Shown: positions 1 to 9,757, counted from the first letter of the stretch. The stretch: 64,000 bases of DNA from Longispora fulva (GCF_015751905.1 NZ_JADOUF010000001.1:6076001-6140000), one strand, 5' to 3'. A program made the numbers and translations. The notes: a model not told the origin generated them from the sequence alone.

Positions 1-224
1 ACTTGTACATCTGTGGGCTGGCCACCGAGAGCTGCGTCCTGAAGACAGCCGTGGACGCGTTTGAACGCGACCTGACCCCTTGGATCATCGAGGACGCGTC
101 GGGCAGTCACGCGGGCCAAGAGGCTCATGACGCAGGGGTGCTTGTCGCCGGTCGGTTCATCGGTCGAGGGCAGATCATCGACATGGCACGTGTCCCCGCC
201 GGACTGCTGGCAGCGAAGCGTTGA
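1..224 (+). CDS. Isochorismatase-family cysteine hydrolase, C-terminal part (5' end outside window)
   Basis: Only the last ~74 residues are present and the frame is open at base 1, so the start lies to the left. The fragment carries the family signature GLATESCVLKTA, whose Cys is the catalytic nucleophile of isochorismatase-like hydrolases, followed by the usual AVDAFERDL helix and a SHAGQEAHDAG segment. The family hydrolyses vinyl ethers or amides (isochorismate, nicotinamide, ureidoacrylate), and the substrate cannot be told from this part. The stop is TGA 222-224. The TTG at 3 is simply the first in-frame start-like codon, not a real start. Confidence 0.8.
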   Translation, partial: LYICGLATESCVLKTAVDAFERDLTPWIIEDASGSHAGQEAHDAGVLVAGRFIGRGQIIDMARVPAGLLAAKR

Positions 225-356
225 TCGGCGCGGGGAGAAAACCGGGAGAGGATCTTGGCGCGAACCGCTCTGGCAGCCTACGTAGACCGATCCATACCAA
301 CGCTTTGACCTGCGCGTTTATCCCGAACAGCAGGTGATCAAGGTGCCCGGACGTTC

Positions 357-400
357 TTCGGGACGTAGAGGCCGTCGGTTCAAATCCGGCTACCCCGACA
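357..400 (+). pseudogene. 3' half of a tRNA-Pro(CGG), from anticodon loop to CA end
   Basis: The segment fits tRNA numbering exactly from position 32. The anticodon loop is TTCGGGA (357-363, anticodon CGG at 359-361), followed by five bases of 3' anticodon stem, a five-base variable loop, a T stem 374-378/386-390 closing the loop TTCAAAT, a 3' acceptor strand TACCCCG (391-397), discriminator A398 and CA. The 5' half is missing: the bases before 357 do not pair with the 3' anticodon stem, and no CGGGGTA acceptor strand lies upstream. A strong terminator follows at once. This looks like the chromosomal remnant (attR-type) of a tRNA gene split at the anticodon loop, rather than a working tRNA. 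Confidence 0.55.
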
Positions 401-403
401 GAA

Positions 404-442
404 CGGAAGGCCAGGTCAGAGATTCTCTGACCTGGCCTTCCG
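404..442 (+). terminator. 18-bp perfect hairpin after the tRNA-Pro half
   Basis: Arms 404-421 and 425-442 are perfectly complementary over 18 bp around a 3-nt ATT loop. It starts 4 bases after the tRNA CA end, where a tRNA terminator is expected. This suggests the 3' tRNA half still sits in its original chromosomal context. There is no T-run, which is common for actinobacterial terminators. Confidence 0.7.
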
Positions 443-490
443 CGTTACCGGGGATCCGAGGACCATTCACCATCACGGCACGAAAACGGG

Positions 491-970
491 ATGGCGGACC
501 ATGGCCCCTGGCCTCAGCCTTGGGAAGTGACTTACCAAGACAGTCCGGCCGGCCCCGCCTACGGCGCGCCCCCCGCGAAGAAGTCGAACAAGACACTCCT
601 CATCGTGCTGGCCGTCGTTGGCGGGCTACTCCTGCTGTGCTGCGTCGGCGGCATCATCGCCGTGGTCGTCGGTGGTAACGAGGTCAAGAAGAAGGTCACC
701 GCCAGCCACCAGGTCAGGTTCGAGGTCACCTCGACCGAGGCCGGCAGCGTGTCGGTGACCTATCTGGCGGGCACCACGACCGCCACGCTCTCCGACGAGG
801 CGCTGCCCTTCTCGAAGACGATCACGATGAAGGAGTCGTTCGGCATCGTCAGCGTCAACGCCTCGGCGGCATCCGGGCGGATGAGCTGCAAGCTGTTCGT
901 GGACGGCAAGGAGGTCAACAGCAACGAGAGCGACCTGATGGTCGACTGCGTGGCAACGGTCACACCGTAG
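491..970 (+). CDS. MmpS-like membrane-anchored protein
   Basis: The 159-residue protein has a short Pro-rich cytoplasmic N-terminus, basic residues at 30-34, one hydrophobic segment at about 36-60 and an exported C-terminal domain of ~95 residues. That domain has the pattern of MmpS-type and related actinobacterial proteins: a Val-Thr-Tyr strand (VSVTYLAG), an LPFSKTI segment, and two Cys (MSCKLFVDG and VDCVATV) that could form a disulfide. In mycobacteria MmpS proteins assist MmpL transporters, but no MmpL gene is visible here, so that role is not implied. The start at 491 has only a weak ribosome site; a later Met is not plausible because the N-terminal tail would be lost. Confidence 0.6.
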   Translation: MADHGPWPQPWEVTYQDSPAGPAYGAPPAKKSNKTLLIVLAVVGGLLLLCCVGGIIAVVVGGNEVKKKVTASHQVRFEVTSTEAGSVSVTYLAGTTTATLSDEALPFSKTITMKESFGIVSVNASAASGRMSCKLFVDGKEVNSNESDLMVDCVATVTP

Positions 971-1058
971 GTCGATTATTCAGCCGGCAGGCGAGGGGTC
1001 GGCGGACCGTGCTCTCGCCTGGCGGCTCTCACGGTGGCGGGAGAACCGGGGCTCGACG

Positions 1059-1244
1059 TCAGTCGACCTGCCGCGTTGGGCGGCTGGTCGCAGGGGTCGG
1101 GCTGCGGTCGAACCCAAGGACGGCCGCGTAGGCGTCGGCCAGGTGGTGGATGGTCGAAGGATCGCGTGTGCCGGCCGCCATGTCCGCGATCTTCCTCAGA
1201 AGCGCGAGTTTCGCCGCGTCCGCGGCTTCAGTCAGATTCGCCAT
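1059..1244 (-). CDS. Small hypothetical protein
   Basis: This is a 61-residue predicted helical protein with no signal peptide. The N-terminal two thirds (NLTEAADAAKLALLRKIADMAAGTR) reads as a normal amphipathic helix with Ala, Leu, Lys and Asp in sensible proportions, and the C-terminus is Pro/Arg-rich. Small proteins of this style (LLRKIADMAAG followed by LADAYAAV) recur in actinomycetes with no known role. It converges on the MmpS-like gene. I would not assign a function. Confidence 0.5.
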   Translation of the reverse strand: MANLTEAADAAKLALLRKIADMAAGTRDPSTIHHLADAYAAVLGFDRSPTPATSRPTRQVD

Positions 1245-1371
1245 GCACTCAGCGTAACCTCAAGGTCACCCTGCTGGCGGCGCTGTCCGGAGTGGCCGGT
1301 GCCGCCGTCGCCCTGGCGCGGGTCGGCTGCCGCGCCCCCGGCTCCGCGGGAGGCACGACAGCCCATGGAAA

Positions 1372-1551
1372 CTACTGGAACTTCGCCTTCAGGTCTTCGA
1401 CCTTCTCCTTGATCGCGTCGCCGGCCTGTTCCAGCTTGCCTTTGGCCTGGTCGCCGACACCCTCAGCGCGCAGCTTGTCGTCGCCGGTCAGCTCGCCGAG
1501 CTTCTCCTTGGTCTTGCCGACCAGTTCGTCCTTCTTGCCCTCGAAACCCAT
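1372..1551 (-). CDS. CsbD-like stress protein
   Basis: This 59-residue protein is very rich in Lys, Glu, Gly and Asp. It begins MGFEGKKDELVGKTKEKLGE and has the repeated KxKLxExxGD pattern typical of CsbD-like proteins, which are small, soluble, general-stress proteins of unknown biochemical role. ATG 1549-1551 is preceded by a good ribosome site (AAGGGAG). A SigB/SigF-type promoter lies 30-55 bases upstream, which fits the known control of csbD-like genes by alternative stress sigma factors. Confidence 0.85.
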   Translation of the reverse strand: MGFEGKKDELVGKTKEKLGELTGDDKLRAEGVGDQAKGKLEQAGDAIKEKVEDLKAKFQ

Positions 1552-1582
1552 GTCCAGCTCCCTTCCTAGCGTGCCTACGGGT

Positions 1583-1607
1583 TACCCGGCGCTTCCGGTG
1601 ACCAAAC
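1583..1607 (-). promoter_or_regulatory. SigB/SigF-type stress promoter of the csbD-like gene
   Basis: On the minus strand GTTT (1604-1607) is separated by 16 bases from GGGTA (1583-1587). This matches the actinobacterial SigB/SigF consensus (GTTT or GNNT, 14-16 bases, GGGTA). The expected transcription start is ~1575, giving a ~24-base leader that contains the ribosome site of the CsbD-like gene. Confidence 0.65.
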
Positions 1608-1674
1608 CCTGGTGTGGGCCAGCCAACAGTGCCTGACTGGTCAGATTCCCAGTATCGAGAGATAGCTTGTCGGG

Positions 1675-2838
1675 GTGCCCCGCCGATACTTTGTGCTGCT
1701 CGGATGGCTGTCAGCCTTCGCGCCGCTGTCCATGGACATGTACCTCCCGGCCCTGCCAGCCCTGGGCCGGGAGTTCGGGGCGCCCGCGGCCGACGTGCAG
1801 CTCACCCTCACGGCGTGCCTGATCGGCCTCGCGGTCGGGCAGCTCGTCGCCGGCCCGCTCAGCGACCGGCTCGGCCGGAAGATCCCGCTCCTGACCGGGC
1901 TCGCCGTCTACGCCCTGGCGTCCCTGGCCTGCGCCGTGGCGAACAACGTCGAGGTCCTGATCGGGATGCGGCTCCTCCAGGGGCTCGCCGGAGCGGCCGG
2001 CATCGTGATCGCCCGCGCCATCGTCCGGGACCTCTACGAGGGCGTGACCGCCGTCCGGGTCCTCACCATCCTCATGATGATCAACGGGTTGGCCCCGATC
2101 CTGGCCCCGCTGGTCGGCGGCGAACTGCTGCGCTTCGGCACCTGGCGGCTCGCGTTCCATGTGCTGTCGCTGATCGGGGTCGGGCTGCTCGCCGCGACCT
2201 GGCGGTTCCCGGAGAGCCTGCCGGCCGAGCGCCGTCGGGCCAGCGCGTTCGCCAACTTCGGACTGGTACTCCGCGACAGGGTCTTCCTCGGCTACACCCT
2301 CGCGTGCGCGCTGGCCTTCGCCGCCCTGTTCGGCTACATCTCCGCTTCGCCGTTCGTGCTCCAGAACGTGTACGGCCTCAGCGCCCAGCAGTTCAGCTAC
2401 GCGTTCGCGGCCAACGCCCTCACCCTCGTGGTGTTCGGGCAGGTCAACGGGATGCTGGTCAAGCGGGTCCGCGCCGTGGTGCTGCTGCGGGCCGGGCTCG
2501 GCGTCACCCTGCTCGGCGGGCTGCTCCTGCTGACGGCCGTCCTCGGCGGGCTGGGGCTGGGCGCGGTCCTGCCGGCGCTGGCGCTCGTGGTGGGCAGCAT
2601 GGGCGTCATCTTCCCCAACCTGACGGTGTTGGCGATGGCCGATCACGGCGCGACGGCGGGCACGGCCTCGGCGGTGCTCGGGACCGTGCAGTACATCGTC
2701 GGGGCGGCGGCGGTACCGCTGGTGGGGCTGGCCGGGGACCACACGGCGCTGCCGATGGCGATCGTGGTGGCCTCGCTGGCGGCGGCGGCCGTCGCGGCGT
2801 ACACGTTGACGCTCCGGCCCAGGGTGTCCCCGGCCTGA
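1675..2838 (+). CDS. Bcr/CflA-family MFS drug exporter
   Basis: The 387-residue protein has about 12 membrane segments. It opens with the Bcr/CflA signature (LGWLSAFAPLSMDMYLPALP, PALGREF) and has the MFS loop 2-3 motif GPLSDRLGRK at ~62-71. The family exports bicyclomycin, chloramphenicol and other compounds by proton antiport; the substrate here is unknown. GTG 1675 is chosen because the first membrane helix begins directly after it and earlier starts lack family homology. The stop is just before an oppositely oriented lipoprotein gene. Confidence 0.85.
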   Translation: MPRRYFVLLGWLSAFAPLSMDMYLPALPALGREFGAPAADVQLTLTACLIGLAVGQLVAGPLSDRLGRKIPLLTGLAVYALASLACAVANNVEVLIGMRLLQGLAGAAGIVIARAIVRDLYEGVTAVRVLTILMMINGLAPILAPLVGGELLRFGTWRLAFHVLSLIGVGLLAATWRFPESLPAERRRASAFANFGLVLRDRVFLGYTLACALAFAALFGYISASPFVLQNVYGLSAQQFSYAFAANALTLVVFGQVNGMLVKRVRAVVLLRAGLGVTLLGGLLLLTAVLGGLGLGAVLPALALVVGSMGVIFPNLTVLAMADHGATAGTASAVLGTVQYIVGAAAVPLVGLAGDHTALPMAIVVASLAAAAVAAYTLTLRPRVSPA

Positions 2839-2846
2839 AGAGGTGG

Positions 2847-3602
2847 TTACGGCTTCTTCGTCGGGGTCGGCGTCGGAGCCGGCGGCAGCGCGGCCAACTG
2901 GAGCGCCGGCCCCCCGGACACCGGGCCCGGGAGCGGCACGCTGGCCGGTGGAGCGGCGGCTGCGCCCACCAGCACCAGAGTCCCGGCGGCGATCCGGGCC
3001 CCGGTCAGCACCCCGTCCGGGCTGAAGCAGTACGTCCCCGGGTCGACCGGGGCGGCGATCGACGCCGATGTGGACTCGACCGAGTAGCACGAGCCCGGGG
3101 CCTCGAACTTCGCCACCGCCACCGACAGCGCGGCCGACCTGCTGGTCAGCGGCGGCAGCCAGTCGGTGAACAGGTGCTGGACCCGCACGTCGTACTTCCC
3201 CGGCACCGGCGCGGCCAGCTTCACACAGGTGGCGGGGCCGGGGGTCGCCGGGGCGGTGACCGGGGCCACCCCGCACTGGTAGACGCCGTCCTTGACGCTG
3301 ACCATCGAGATGTTCGCGGTGCCGCCGAGCGCGCCGTTCGGGATGTCGATCCGCCACGAGCCGTCCACGCCGAGCGCCACGTCCATCTTCCGCGCCGGCT
3401 GCCCCTTCGGCGTGTACGTGTACGACGCCGTGTACCGGTGGTCCAGCGCCGCGGCGACCAGGCCGGCGAGCTGCGCGCGGGGCTCCTGGGGCGCCACCGT
3501 CCTCGTGGCGGCCGCCCCGGGCTTGGGCGGCGGGCCGTCCGAGCAACCGGACAGGGGCACGGCGAGGACGCAGAGGGCCAGGAGGGCACGGACGGGGCGC
3601 AT
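2847..3602 (-). CDS. Hypothetical lipoprotein
   Basis: With ATG 3600-3602 the 251-residue product has a clean lipoprotein signal: basic MRPVR, a hydrophobic stretch and the lipobox LSGC (Cys20). The mature part starts with a Pro/Ala linker and then a globular segment (about 45-215) with several Cys ([23 protein letters not shown]). It ends in a low-complexity Pro-Thr tail (PTPTPTKKP). The layout resembles LppX/LprG-style or LolA-like actinobacterial lipoproteins, but I do not recognise the family. The reading frame is open 37 codons further upstream; that extension is rejected because it would bury the signal peptide. It is divergent from ask. Confidence 0.75.
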   Translation of the reverse strand: MRPVRALLALCVLAVPLSGCSDGPPPKPGAAATRTVAPQEPRAQLAGLVAAALDHRYTASYTYTPKGQPARKMDVALGVDGSWRIDIPNGALGGTANISMVSVKDGVYQCGVAPVTAPATPGPATCVKLAAPVPGKYDVRVQHLFTDWLPPLTSRSAALSVAVAKFEAPGSCYSVESTSASIAAPVDPGTYCFSPDGVLTGARIAAGTLVLVGAAAAPPASVPLPGPVSGGPALQLAALPPAPTPTPTKKP

Positions 3603-3706
3603 TCGATGATTGTGCCCGATCCCACAGCCACACTCTGGGACGCTCTCGGGCGGACGTCCCATCCACCGGTAAGGTGCAGGAAGTACCGCCAGCGTTAAGG
3701 AGCATC

Positions 3707-4972
3707 GTGGCACTCGTCGTGCAGAAATATGGTGGCTCCTCGGTCGGTGACGCCGAGCGCATCAAGCGCGTGGCCGAGCGCATCGTCGCCACGCGCAAGG
3801 CCGGCAACGACGTGGTCGTTGTGGTCTCCGCGATGGGCGACACGACCGATGAGCTTCTCGACCTCGCCAACCAGGTGAGTCCGCTGCCCCCTGGGCGCGA
3901 GCTGGACATGCTGCTCACCTCGGGTGAACGGATCTCGATGGCCCTGCTGGCCATGGCGATCCACAACCTCGGGTACGAGGCGCGGTCCTACACCGGGTCC
4001 CAGGCGGGCGTGATCACCACGTCCGTGCACGGCAAGGCGCGGATCATCGACGTCACCCCGGGCCGGCTGAAGACGGCCCTTGACGAGGGCGCGATCGCGA
4101 TCGTCGCCGGGTTCCAGGGCGTCTCCCAGGACACCAAGGACATCACCACGCTCGGCAGGGGCGGCTCGGACACCACGGCCGTGGCCCTGGCCGCCGCGCT
4201 GCACGCCGACGTGTGCGAGATCTACACCGACGTGGACGGCGTGTTCAGCGCCGACCCGCGGATCGTGCCGGACGCCAAGAAGCTTGACACGATCACGTAC
4301 GAGGAAATGCTCGAGATGGCGGCGACGGGCGCGAAGGTGCTCATGCTGCGGTGCGTGGAGTACGCCCGGCGGTTCAACATGCCGATCCACGTCCGTTCGT
4401 CTTACACCAACAAGCCCGGGACCATGGTCTCCGGTTCGATGGAGGATCTTCCCGTGGAGCAGGCACTCATCACCGGCGTCGCGCACGACCGGAGCGAAGC
4501 GAAGATCACGATCGTCGGCGCGCCCGACGAGCCGGGCACGTCCGCTGCCATCTTCCGCGCCGTCGCCGACGCCGAGATGAACATCGACATGATCGTGCAG
4601 AACAACTCCACGGAGGGTACTGGGCGCACGGACATCTCCTTCACCCTGCCGAAGGAGGACGGGGCCGCAGCGATGGCCGCGCTCCAGCGGGTACAGGAGA
4701 AGGTCGGTTTCAAGGGTCTGCTCTTCGACGACCACATCGGCAAGGTCTCGCTGGTCGGGGCCGGGATGCGCTCGCACCCGGGCGTGACGGCGATCTTCTG
4801 CGAGGCGCTGGCCAGCGCAGGCGTGAACATCGAGATCATCTCCACCTCGGAGATCCGGATCTCGGTCGTCTGCCGGGACACCGACCTGGACGCAGCGGTC
4901 CGCGCGATCCACGACGCCTTCGAGCTCGGCGGCGACGAAGAGGCCGTGGTCTACGCCGGCACCGGCCGATAG
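3707..4972 (+). CDS. ask: Aspartate kinase, alpha subunit
   Basis: The enzyme phosphorylates L-aspartate, the first step to Lys, Met, Thr and diaminopimelate. GTG 3707 follows a strong TAAGGAG and gives the standard 421 residues starting [13 protein letters not shown], with the KYGGSS catalytic motif at 7-12. The kinase domain (about 1-245) contains the [10 protein letters not shown] motif, and two ACT domains fill the C-terminus (about 265-421). The region aligned with the feedback-sensitive part of the Corynebacterium enzyme ([15 protein letters not shown]) has the unmutated Ser/Thr residues, suggesting normal Lys+Thr inhibition. An in-frame internal start encodes the beta subunit. asd begins 2 bases after the stop. 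Confidence 0.95.
   Translation: MALVVQKYGGSSVGDAERIKRVAERIVATRKAGNDVVVVVSAMGDTTDELLDLANQVSPLPPGRELDMLLTSGERISMALLAMAIHNLGYEARSYTGSQAGVITTSVHGKARIIDVTPGRLKTALDEGAIAIVAGFQGVSQDTKDITTLGRGGSDTTAVALAAALHADVCEIYTDVDGVFSADPRIVPDAKKLDTITYEEMLEMAATGAKVLMLRCVEYARRFNMPIHVRSSYTNKPGTMVSGSMEDLPVEQALITGVAHDRSEAKITIVGAPDEPGTSAAIFRAVADAEMNIDMIVQNNSTEGTGRTDISFTLPKEDGAAAMAALQRVQEKVGFKGLLFDDHIGKVSLVGAGMRSHPGVTAIFCEALASAGVNIEIISTSEIRISVVCRDTDLDAAVRAIHDAFELGGDEEAVVYAGTGR
4454..4972 (+). CDS. Aspartate kinase beta subunit (internal in-frame start)
   Basis: GTG 4454-4456 lies in the ask frame and is preceded by GGAGG (4441-4445) at an ideal 8-base spacing. The product would be 172 residues starting [10 protein letters not shown], consisting of the two ACT domains only. 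This equals the length and start context of the separately translated regulatory beta subunit of the alpha2-beta2 aspartokinase of Corynebacterium glutamicum. The alternative internal ATG 4439 sits on the ribosome site itself and is less likely. Confidence 0.7.
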   Translation: MEQALITGVAHDRSEAKITIVGAPDEPGTSAAIFRAVADAEMNIDMIVQNNSTEGTGRTDISFTLPKEDGAAAMAALQRVQEKVGFKGLLFDDHIGKVSLVGAGMRSHPGVTAIFCEALASAGVNIEIISTSEIRISVVCRDTDLDAAVRAIHDAFELGGDEEAVVYAGTGR

Positions 4973-4974
4973 TC

Positions 4975-6030
4975 ATGACCCGTCTCCCCACGCTGGCGGT
5001 CGTCGGCGCGACCGGCGCTGTCGGCACCGTCATGCTCGAACTGCTCAGCAGCCGCAAGAACGTCTGGGGCGAGATCCGGCTGATCGCGTCCGCGCGCTCG
5101 GCCGGCCGGAAGCTCTCGGTGCGCGGCGAGCAGGTCGAGGTCGTCGCGCTGACCCCGGAGGCGTTCGACGGGGTCGACGTCGCGATGTTCGACGTGCCCG
5201 ACGAGGTGTCCGCCGAGTGGGCCCCGATCGCGGTGTCCAAGGGCGCGATCGCCGTCGACAACTCCGGCGCGTTCCGGATGGACAAGGACGTGCCGCTGGT
5301 CGTCCCCGAGGTCAACCCGGAGCACGTCCGCAACCGGCCGCGCGGCATCATCGCCAACGCGAACTGCACGACCCTGGCCATGATCCTGTCGCTGGCCCCG
5401 CTGCACCGCGAGTACGGGCTGCGCGAGCTGATGGTGTCCTCCTATCAGGCGGCGTCCGGTGCCGGCCAGATCGGCGTGGACACGCTGCACGACCAGTTGT
5501 CGAAGGTGGCCGGCGACCGGTCGGCCGGCACCCGCACCGGAGACGTCCGGCGCGTCGTCGGCGACGACCTCGGGCCGTTCCCGGCCCCGCTGGCGCTGAA
5601 CGTGGTGCCGTGGGCGGGCTCGCTGCGCGACGGCGGCTGGTCCAGCGAGGAGCTGAAGATCCGCAACGAGTCGCGCAAGATCCTCGGATTGCCGGACCTG
5701 AAGGTGTCCGCGACGTGTGTCCGGGTGCCGGTGGTCACCGGGCACTCCGCGTCGCTGCACGCGATCTTCGGCTCCGAGGTGGACGCCGACCGGGCCCGGG
5801 AGGTCCTGGAGGCCGCGCCCGGCGTGGTCGTGTCGGACAACCCGGCCGAGGACGAGTTCCCGACCCCGGCGGATGCCGTGGGTACGGATCCCACCTGGGT
5901 CGGCCGGATCCGCCGGTCGCTGGACGATCCGCGGGCGCTGGACTTCTTCGTCGTGGGGGACAACCTGCGCAAGGGGGCGGCGTTGAACACGGCGCAGATC
6001 GCTGAGCTGATCGCGGCGGAGTGGCGCTAG
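4975..6030 (+). CDS. asd: Aspartate-semialdehyde dehydrogenase
   Basis: It reduces aspartyl phosphate to aspartate semialdehyde with NADPH, the step after aspartokinase. The 351-residue protein has the nucleotide-binding GATGAVG (11-17), the acyl-accepting cysteine in NANCTT (Cys131), the SYQAASGAG segment, and the C-terminal RVPVVTGHSASLH with the catalytic His. ATG 4975 starts 2 bases after the ask stop, so the two are surely cotranscribed. A strong terminator follows the stop by 20 bases and closes the operon. Confidence 0.96.
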   Translation: MTRLPTLAVVGATGAVGTVMLELLSSRKNVWGEIRLIASARSAGRKLSVRGEQVEVVALTPEAFDGVDVAMFDVPDEVSAEWAPIAVSKGAIAVDNSGAFRMDKDVPLVVPEVNPEHVRNRPRGIIANANCTTLAMILSLAPLHREYGLRELMVSSYQAASGAGQIGVDTLHDQLSKVAGDRSAGTRTGDVRRVVGDDLGPFPAPLALNVVPWAGSLRDGGWSSEELKIRNESRKILGLPDLKVSATCVRVPVVTGHSASLHAIFGSEVDADRAREVLEAAPGVVVSDNPAEDEFPTPADAVGTDPTWVGRIRRSLDDPRALDFFVVGDNLRKGAALNTAQIAELIAAEWR

Positions 6031-6049
6031 GCACCACCTGAGACGGATG

Positions 6050-6082
6050 ACGGCACCTGCCCTGCTGGGCGGGTGCCGTTTT
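6050..6082 (+). terminator. Rho-independent terminator of ask-asd
   Basis: Arms 6050-6062 and 6067-6079 form 13 pairs (one G-T) around the 4-base loop TGCT. A TTTT run follows at 6079-6082. It is one of the few hairpins in the window with a T-tail. Confidence 0.85.
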
Positions 6083-6470
6083 CGTGTGCGCTGGCGCGTG
6101 GAGTGTCCCCTGAACTGGTCACCTTGCGGGAGGGGCTGCAATTTTGCACGCCCCATCGCGCCGCTTCCGGCATGTCGGTGATCCGCGCATCTCGGTGGCT
6201 GGGACGGATGGGGCGCATGGCGAACCGGAGTCGTGAGAGGGCGGTCGCAGGAGTGCGCGGCGAAGAGCGCGTTCGCCGGAGGGCTTCCTGCGGCGTCGAC
6301 TTCTGGCTGGAGGATGTCGCCCCATCGCGGGCGGGCGGGAGTTCCGGCACGGAGAAGAGAGCCGGACGCCCGCGCCAGGAGCGGGGTCGCTCGCGCGCGG
6401 AATACCCGATGAGCTGCGGAAATGACGAGACGCATCTCACGTAGCGGGACGAATTGTCTGAGGGTTGGGT
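6083..6470. other. Region between asd terminator and leuA leader, no convincing gene
   Basis: Both strands have open frames here (for example 6073-6444 plus and 6027-6494 minus). Their compositions are Arg/Ser-rich shadow-like, they show no ribosome sites and they resemble no family I know. The leuA promoter should lie near the right end. I could not find a well-matched -35/-10 pair. Confidence 0.5.
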
Positions 6471-6492
6471 GATCACGTAACGTGGTCGTGTC

Positions 6493-6576
6493 ATGTGGCG
6501 CGCGCATCTTCTCCTTCGCTGCCGCGGCGAGGCCTCTCAGGCCGGCACCTCGCCGCGGGTTCCGACGCGCCCCTAG
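6493..6576 (+). CDS. leuL: leuA leader peptide (leucine attenuator)
   Basis: A 27-codon ORF (ATG 6493, TAG 6574) begins M-W-R-A-H-L-L-L-R, with three consecutive Leu codons CTT CTC CTT at 6508-6516. CTT is a rare Leu codon in a genome this GC-rich. The ORF ends 65 bases before leuA and overlaps a strong hairpin (6522-6558). Ribosome stalling on Leu codons when charged tRNA-Leu is scarce is the known mechanism of leuA attenuation in actinobacteria and other bacteria. The assignment here rests on the sequence and position. It is too short for usual gene callers. Confidence 0.75.
   Translation: MWRAHLLLRCRGEASQAGTSPRVPTRP
6522..6558 (+). promoter_or_regulatory. Leader hairpin of the leuA attenuator
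   Basis: Arms 6522-6532 and 6548-6558 pair perfectly over 11 bp (CCGCGGCGAGG with CCTCGCCGCGG). An inner GCCT/AGGC stem in the loop gives an alternative fold. The hairpin starts 5 bases after the third Leu codon of the leader peptide, so a ribosome stalled there would block its 5' arm. No T-run terminator is visible before leuA, so control could be by a weak or Rho-type terminator, or act on translation. Confidence 0.6.
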
Positions 6577-6623
6577 GGCCCGTCCGACCGGTCGCTCTCG
6601 AGAAGTAACTCCCCAGAGCATGA

Positions 6624-8300
<1,677 letters not shown>

Positions 8301-8317
8301 GCGGCCAACCGCCCCAC

Positions 8318-8389
8318 ACGGTGATCAACTACACGAAGTTGCGGTTTCTCCCACCGGAGAATGCGCAACAACGTGTAGTTGATCACCGT
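8318..8389. repeat. 72-bp long inverted repeat between leuA and an exporter gene
   Basis: Arms 8318-8343 and 8364-8389 match as inverted repeats at 24 of 26 positions. The 20-base loop contains a further TTCTCC/GGAGAA stem. It sits between two convergent genes, so it can terminate both transcripts. It is lower in GC than its surroundings and much longer than needed for a terminator, so a palindromic repeat element is the alternative. Confidence 0.7.
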
Positions 8390-8395
8390 AGGTGG

Positions 8396-9757
8396 TTAGG
8401 CGGCCGCCTTCGACGGCCCGGAGCGGAGGAGGACACCGGCCGTCAGGCCGCCGCACACCATCAGGCCGGCACAGAAGGCCATCGCGATCCTGTACCCGCT
8501 CGCGAAGGCCACCGCGTTCGTGTACGACCCCACCGACAGCCCCGCCAACGCCGGCAGCGCCGCCACCGACAACAACCCCGCAGCCCGGGACACCGCGTTG
8601 TTGATCCCGCTGGCCACCCCGGCGAACCGGTCGGGGGCCGCGGCCAGCACCCCGGCCGTCAACGGCGCGACCAGCGTCGTCATCCCGACTCCGAGGACGA
8701 GCACCCCGGGCAGCACCCGCAGCCAGTACGACTCGCCGGCACCGATCAGCAGCAGACACCCGGCCGCGCTGATCACCGGCCCGACGGTCAGCGGGATCCG
8801 CGGCCCGAGCCGGTGCCCGAGCGCGCCGGCCCGCGACGAGAAGAACAACAGGACCAGCGTGAACGGCAGCAGGGACAGGCCGGCGGCGAGCGCGGAGTAC
8901 CCGGCGGAGACCTGGAGGAACACCGGGAGGAAGAAGGCGACGCCGTAGACGGCCGCGTACACGAAGAGGGTCACGCCGTTGATCACGCTGAACTCCCGGC
9001 TCCGGAACAGGTGCAGCGGGAGCATCGGGGCCGTGCTGCGGCGCTCGACATAGAGGAAGGCCACCCCGGCGACGATGCCGAGGAGTCCCGCCGGGAGGTT
9101 GCCCTCGATCAGGGCGTAGGTCGTGCTGCCCAGGCACACGGCGGTGAGCAGCGCGCCGGGGACGTCGAACCGCGCTCGGGCCTCCGGTGAACGGGTCTCA
9201 GGCGTGTACACCAGGGTCAGCACGACGGTCAGCACCGCCAGCGGGACGTTGATGTAGAAGACCCACCGCCAGCCGAGGGTGTCGATCAGCCAACCGCCGA
9301 CGAACGGGCCGGCGGCGATCGCGATCCCGCCGAGGCCGGACCACGCGCCGATCGCCTTGCCGCGCTCGTCGGGGTCGAACACCGACTGGATGATCGCCAG
9401 CGACCCCGGCACCAGCAGCGCCGCGCCGATCCCCTGCAGGATCCGGGCCGCGATCAGCATGCCGATGCTGACCGACACCCCGCACAGCACCGACGCCAGC
9501 GTGAACCACACGACGCCGATCAGGAAGACCTGCCTGCGGCCGTACCGGTCGCCCAGTGCGCCACCGAGCAGCACGAACGCCGCGAGGGTCAGCGCGTAGC
9601 CGTTGACCGTCCACTGGAGTCCGTCGAGCCCGGCGTGCAGGTCCTTACCGAGGTGCGGCAGCGCGACGTTGACGACCGTCCCGTCGAGGATGGCCATGCC
9701 CGAGGCGAGCACGGTCGCGGCCAACGTCCCGCGACCCGCCGCCGACTTCAACAACAT
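8396..9757 (-). CDS. DHA2-family MFS multidrug exporter
   Basis: The 453-residue protein belongs to the EmrB/QacA type with 12-14 membrane helices. Near the N-terminus it has the family stretch LASGMAILDGTVVNVALP (DHA2 motif D1-like), followed by the loop motif LGGALGDRYGRRQ and the antiporter motif C-like GPFVGGWLIDTLGWRWVFYINVP. The family expels cationic drugs and dyes by proton antiport; the actual substrate is unknown. ATG 9755-9757 is chosen over TTG 9775 because a GAGGG ribosome site lies between them. No regulator adjoins it. The stop is just past the long inverted repeat. Confidence 0.85.
   Translation of the reverse strand: MLLKSAAGRGTLAATVLASGMAILDGTVVNVALPHLGKDLHAGLDGLQWTVNGYALTLAAFVLLGGALGDRYGRRQVFLIGVVWFTLASVLCGVSVSIGMLIAARILQGIGAALLVPGSLAIIQSVFDPDERGKAIGAWSGLGGIAIAAGPFVGGWLIDTLGWRWVFYINVPLAVLTVVLTLVYTPETRSPEARARFDVPGALLTAVCLGSTTYALIEGNLPAGLLGIVAGVAFLYVERRSTAPMLPLHLFRSREFSVINGVTLFVYAAVYGVAFFLPVFLQVSAGYSALAAGLSLLPFTLVLLFFSSRAGALGHRLGPRIPLTVGPVISAAGCLLLIGAGESYWLRVLPGVLVLGVGMTTLVAPLTAGVLAAAPDRFAGVASGINNAVSRAAGLLSVAALPALAGLSVGSYTNAVAFASGYRIAMAFCAGLMVCGGLTAGVLLRSGPSKAAA

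Noticed and set aside
322-400. A complete tRNA-Pro gene
   Set aside because: No 5' acceptor strand complementary to TACCCCG and no D arm upstream; only the 3' half fits.
1711-3966. 751-codon minus-strand frame and 694-codon plus-strand frame (1614-3698)
   Set aside because: Both run across the Bcr exporter and the lipoprotein in other frames, with Arg/Gly/Pro-heavy composition. They are shadows of real genes.
6073-6494. Two overlapping frames between asd and leuA
   Set aside because: No ribosome site, shadow-like composition, and the plus one starts inside the terminator.
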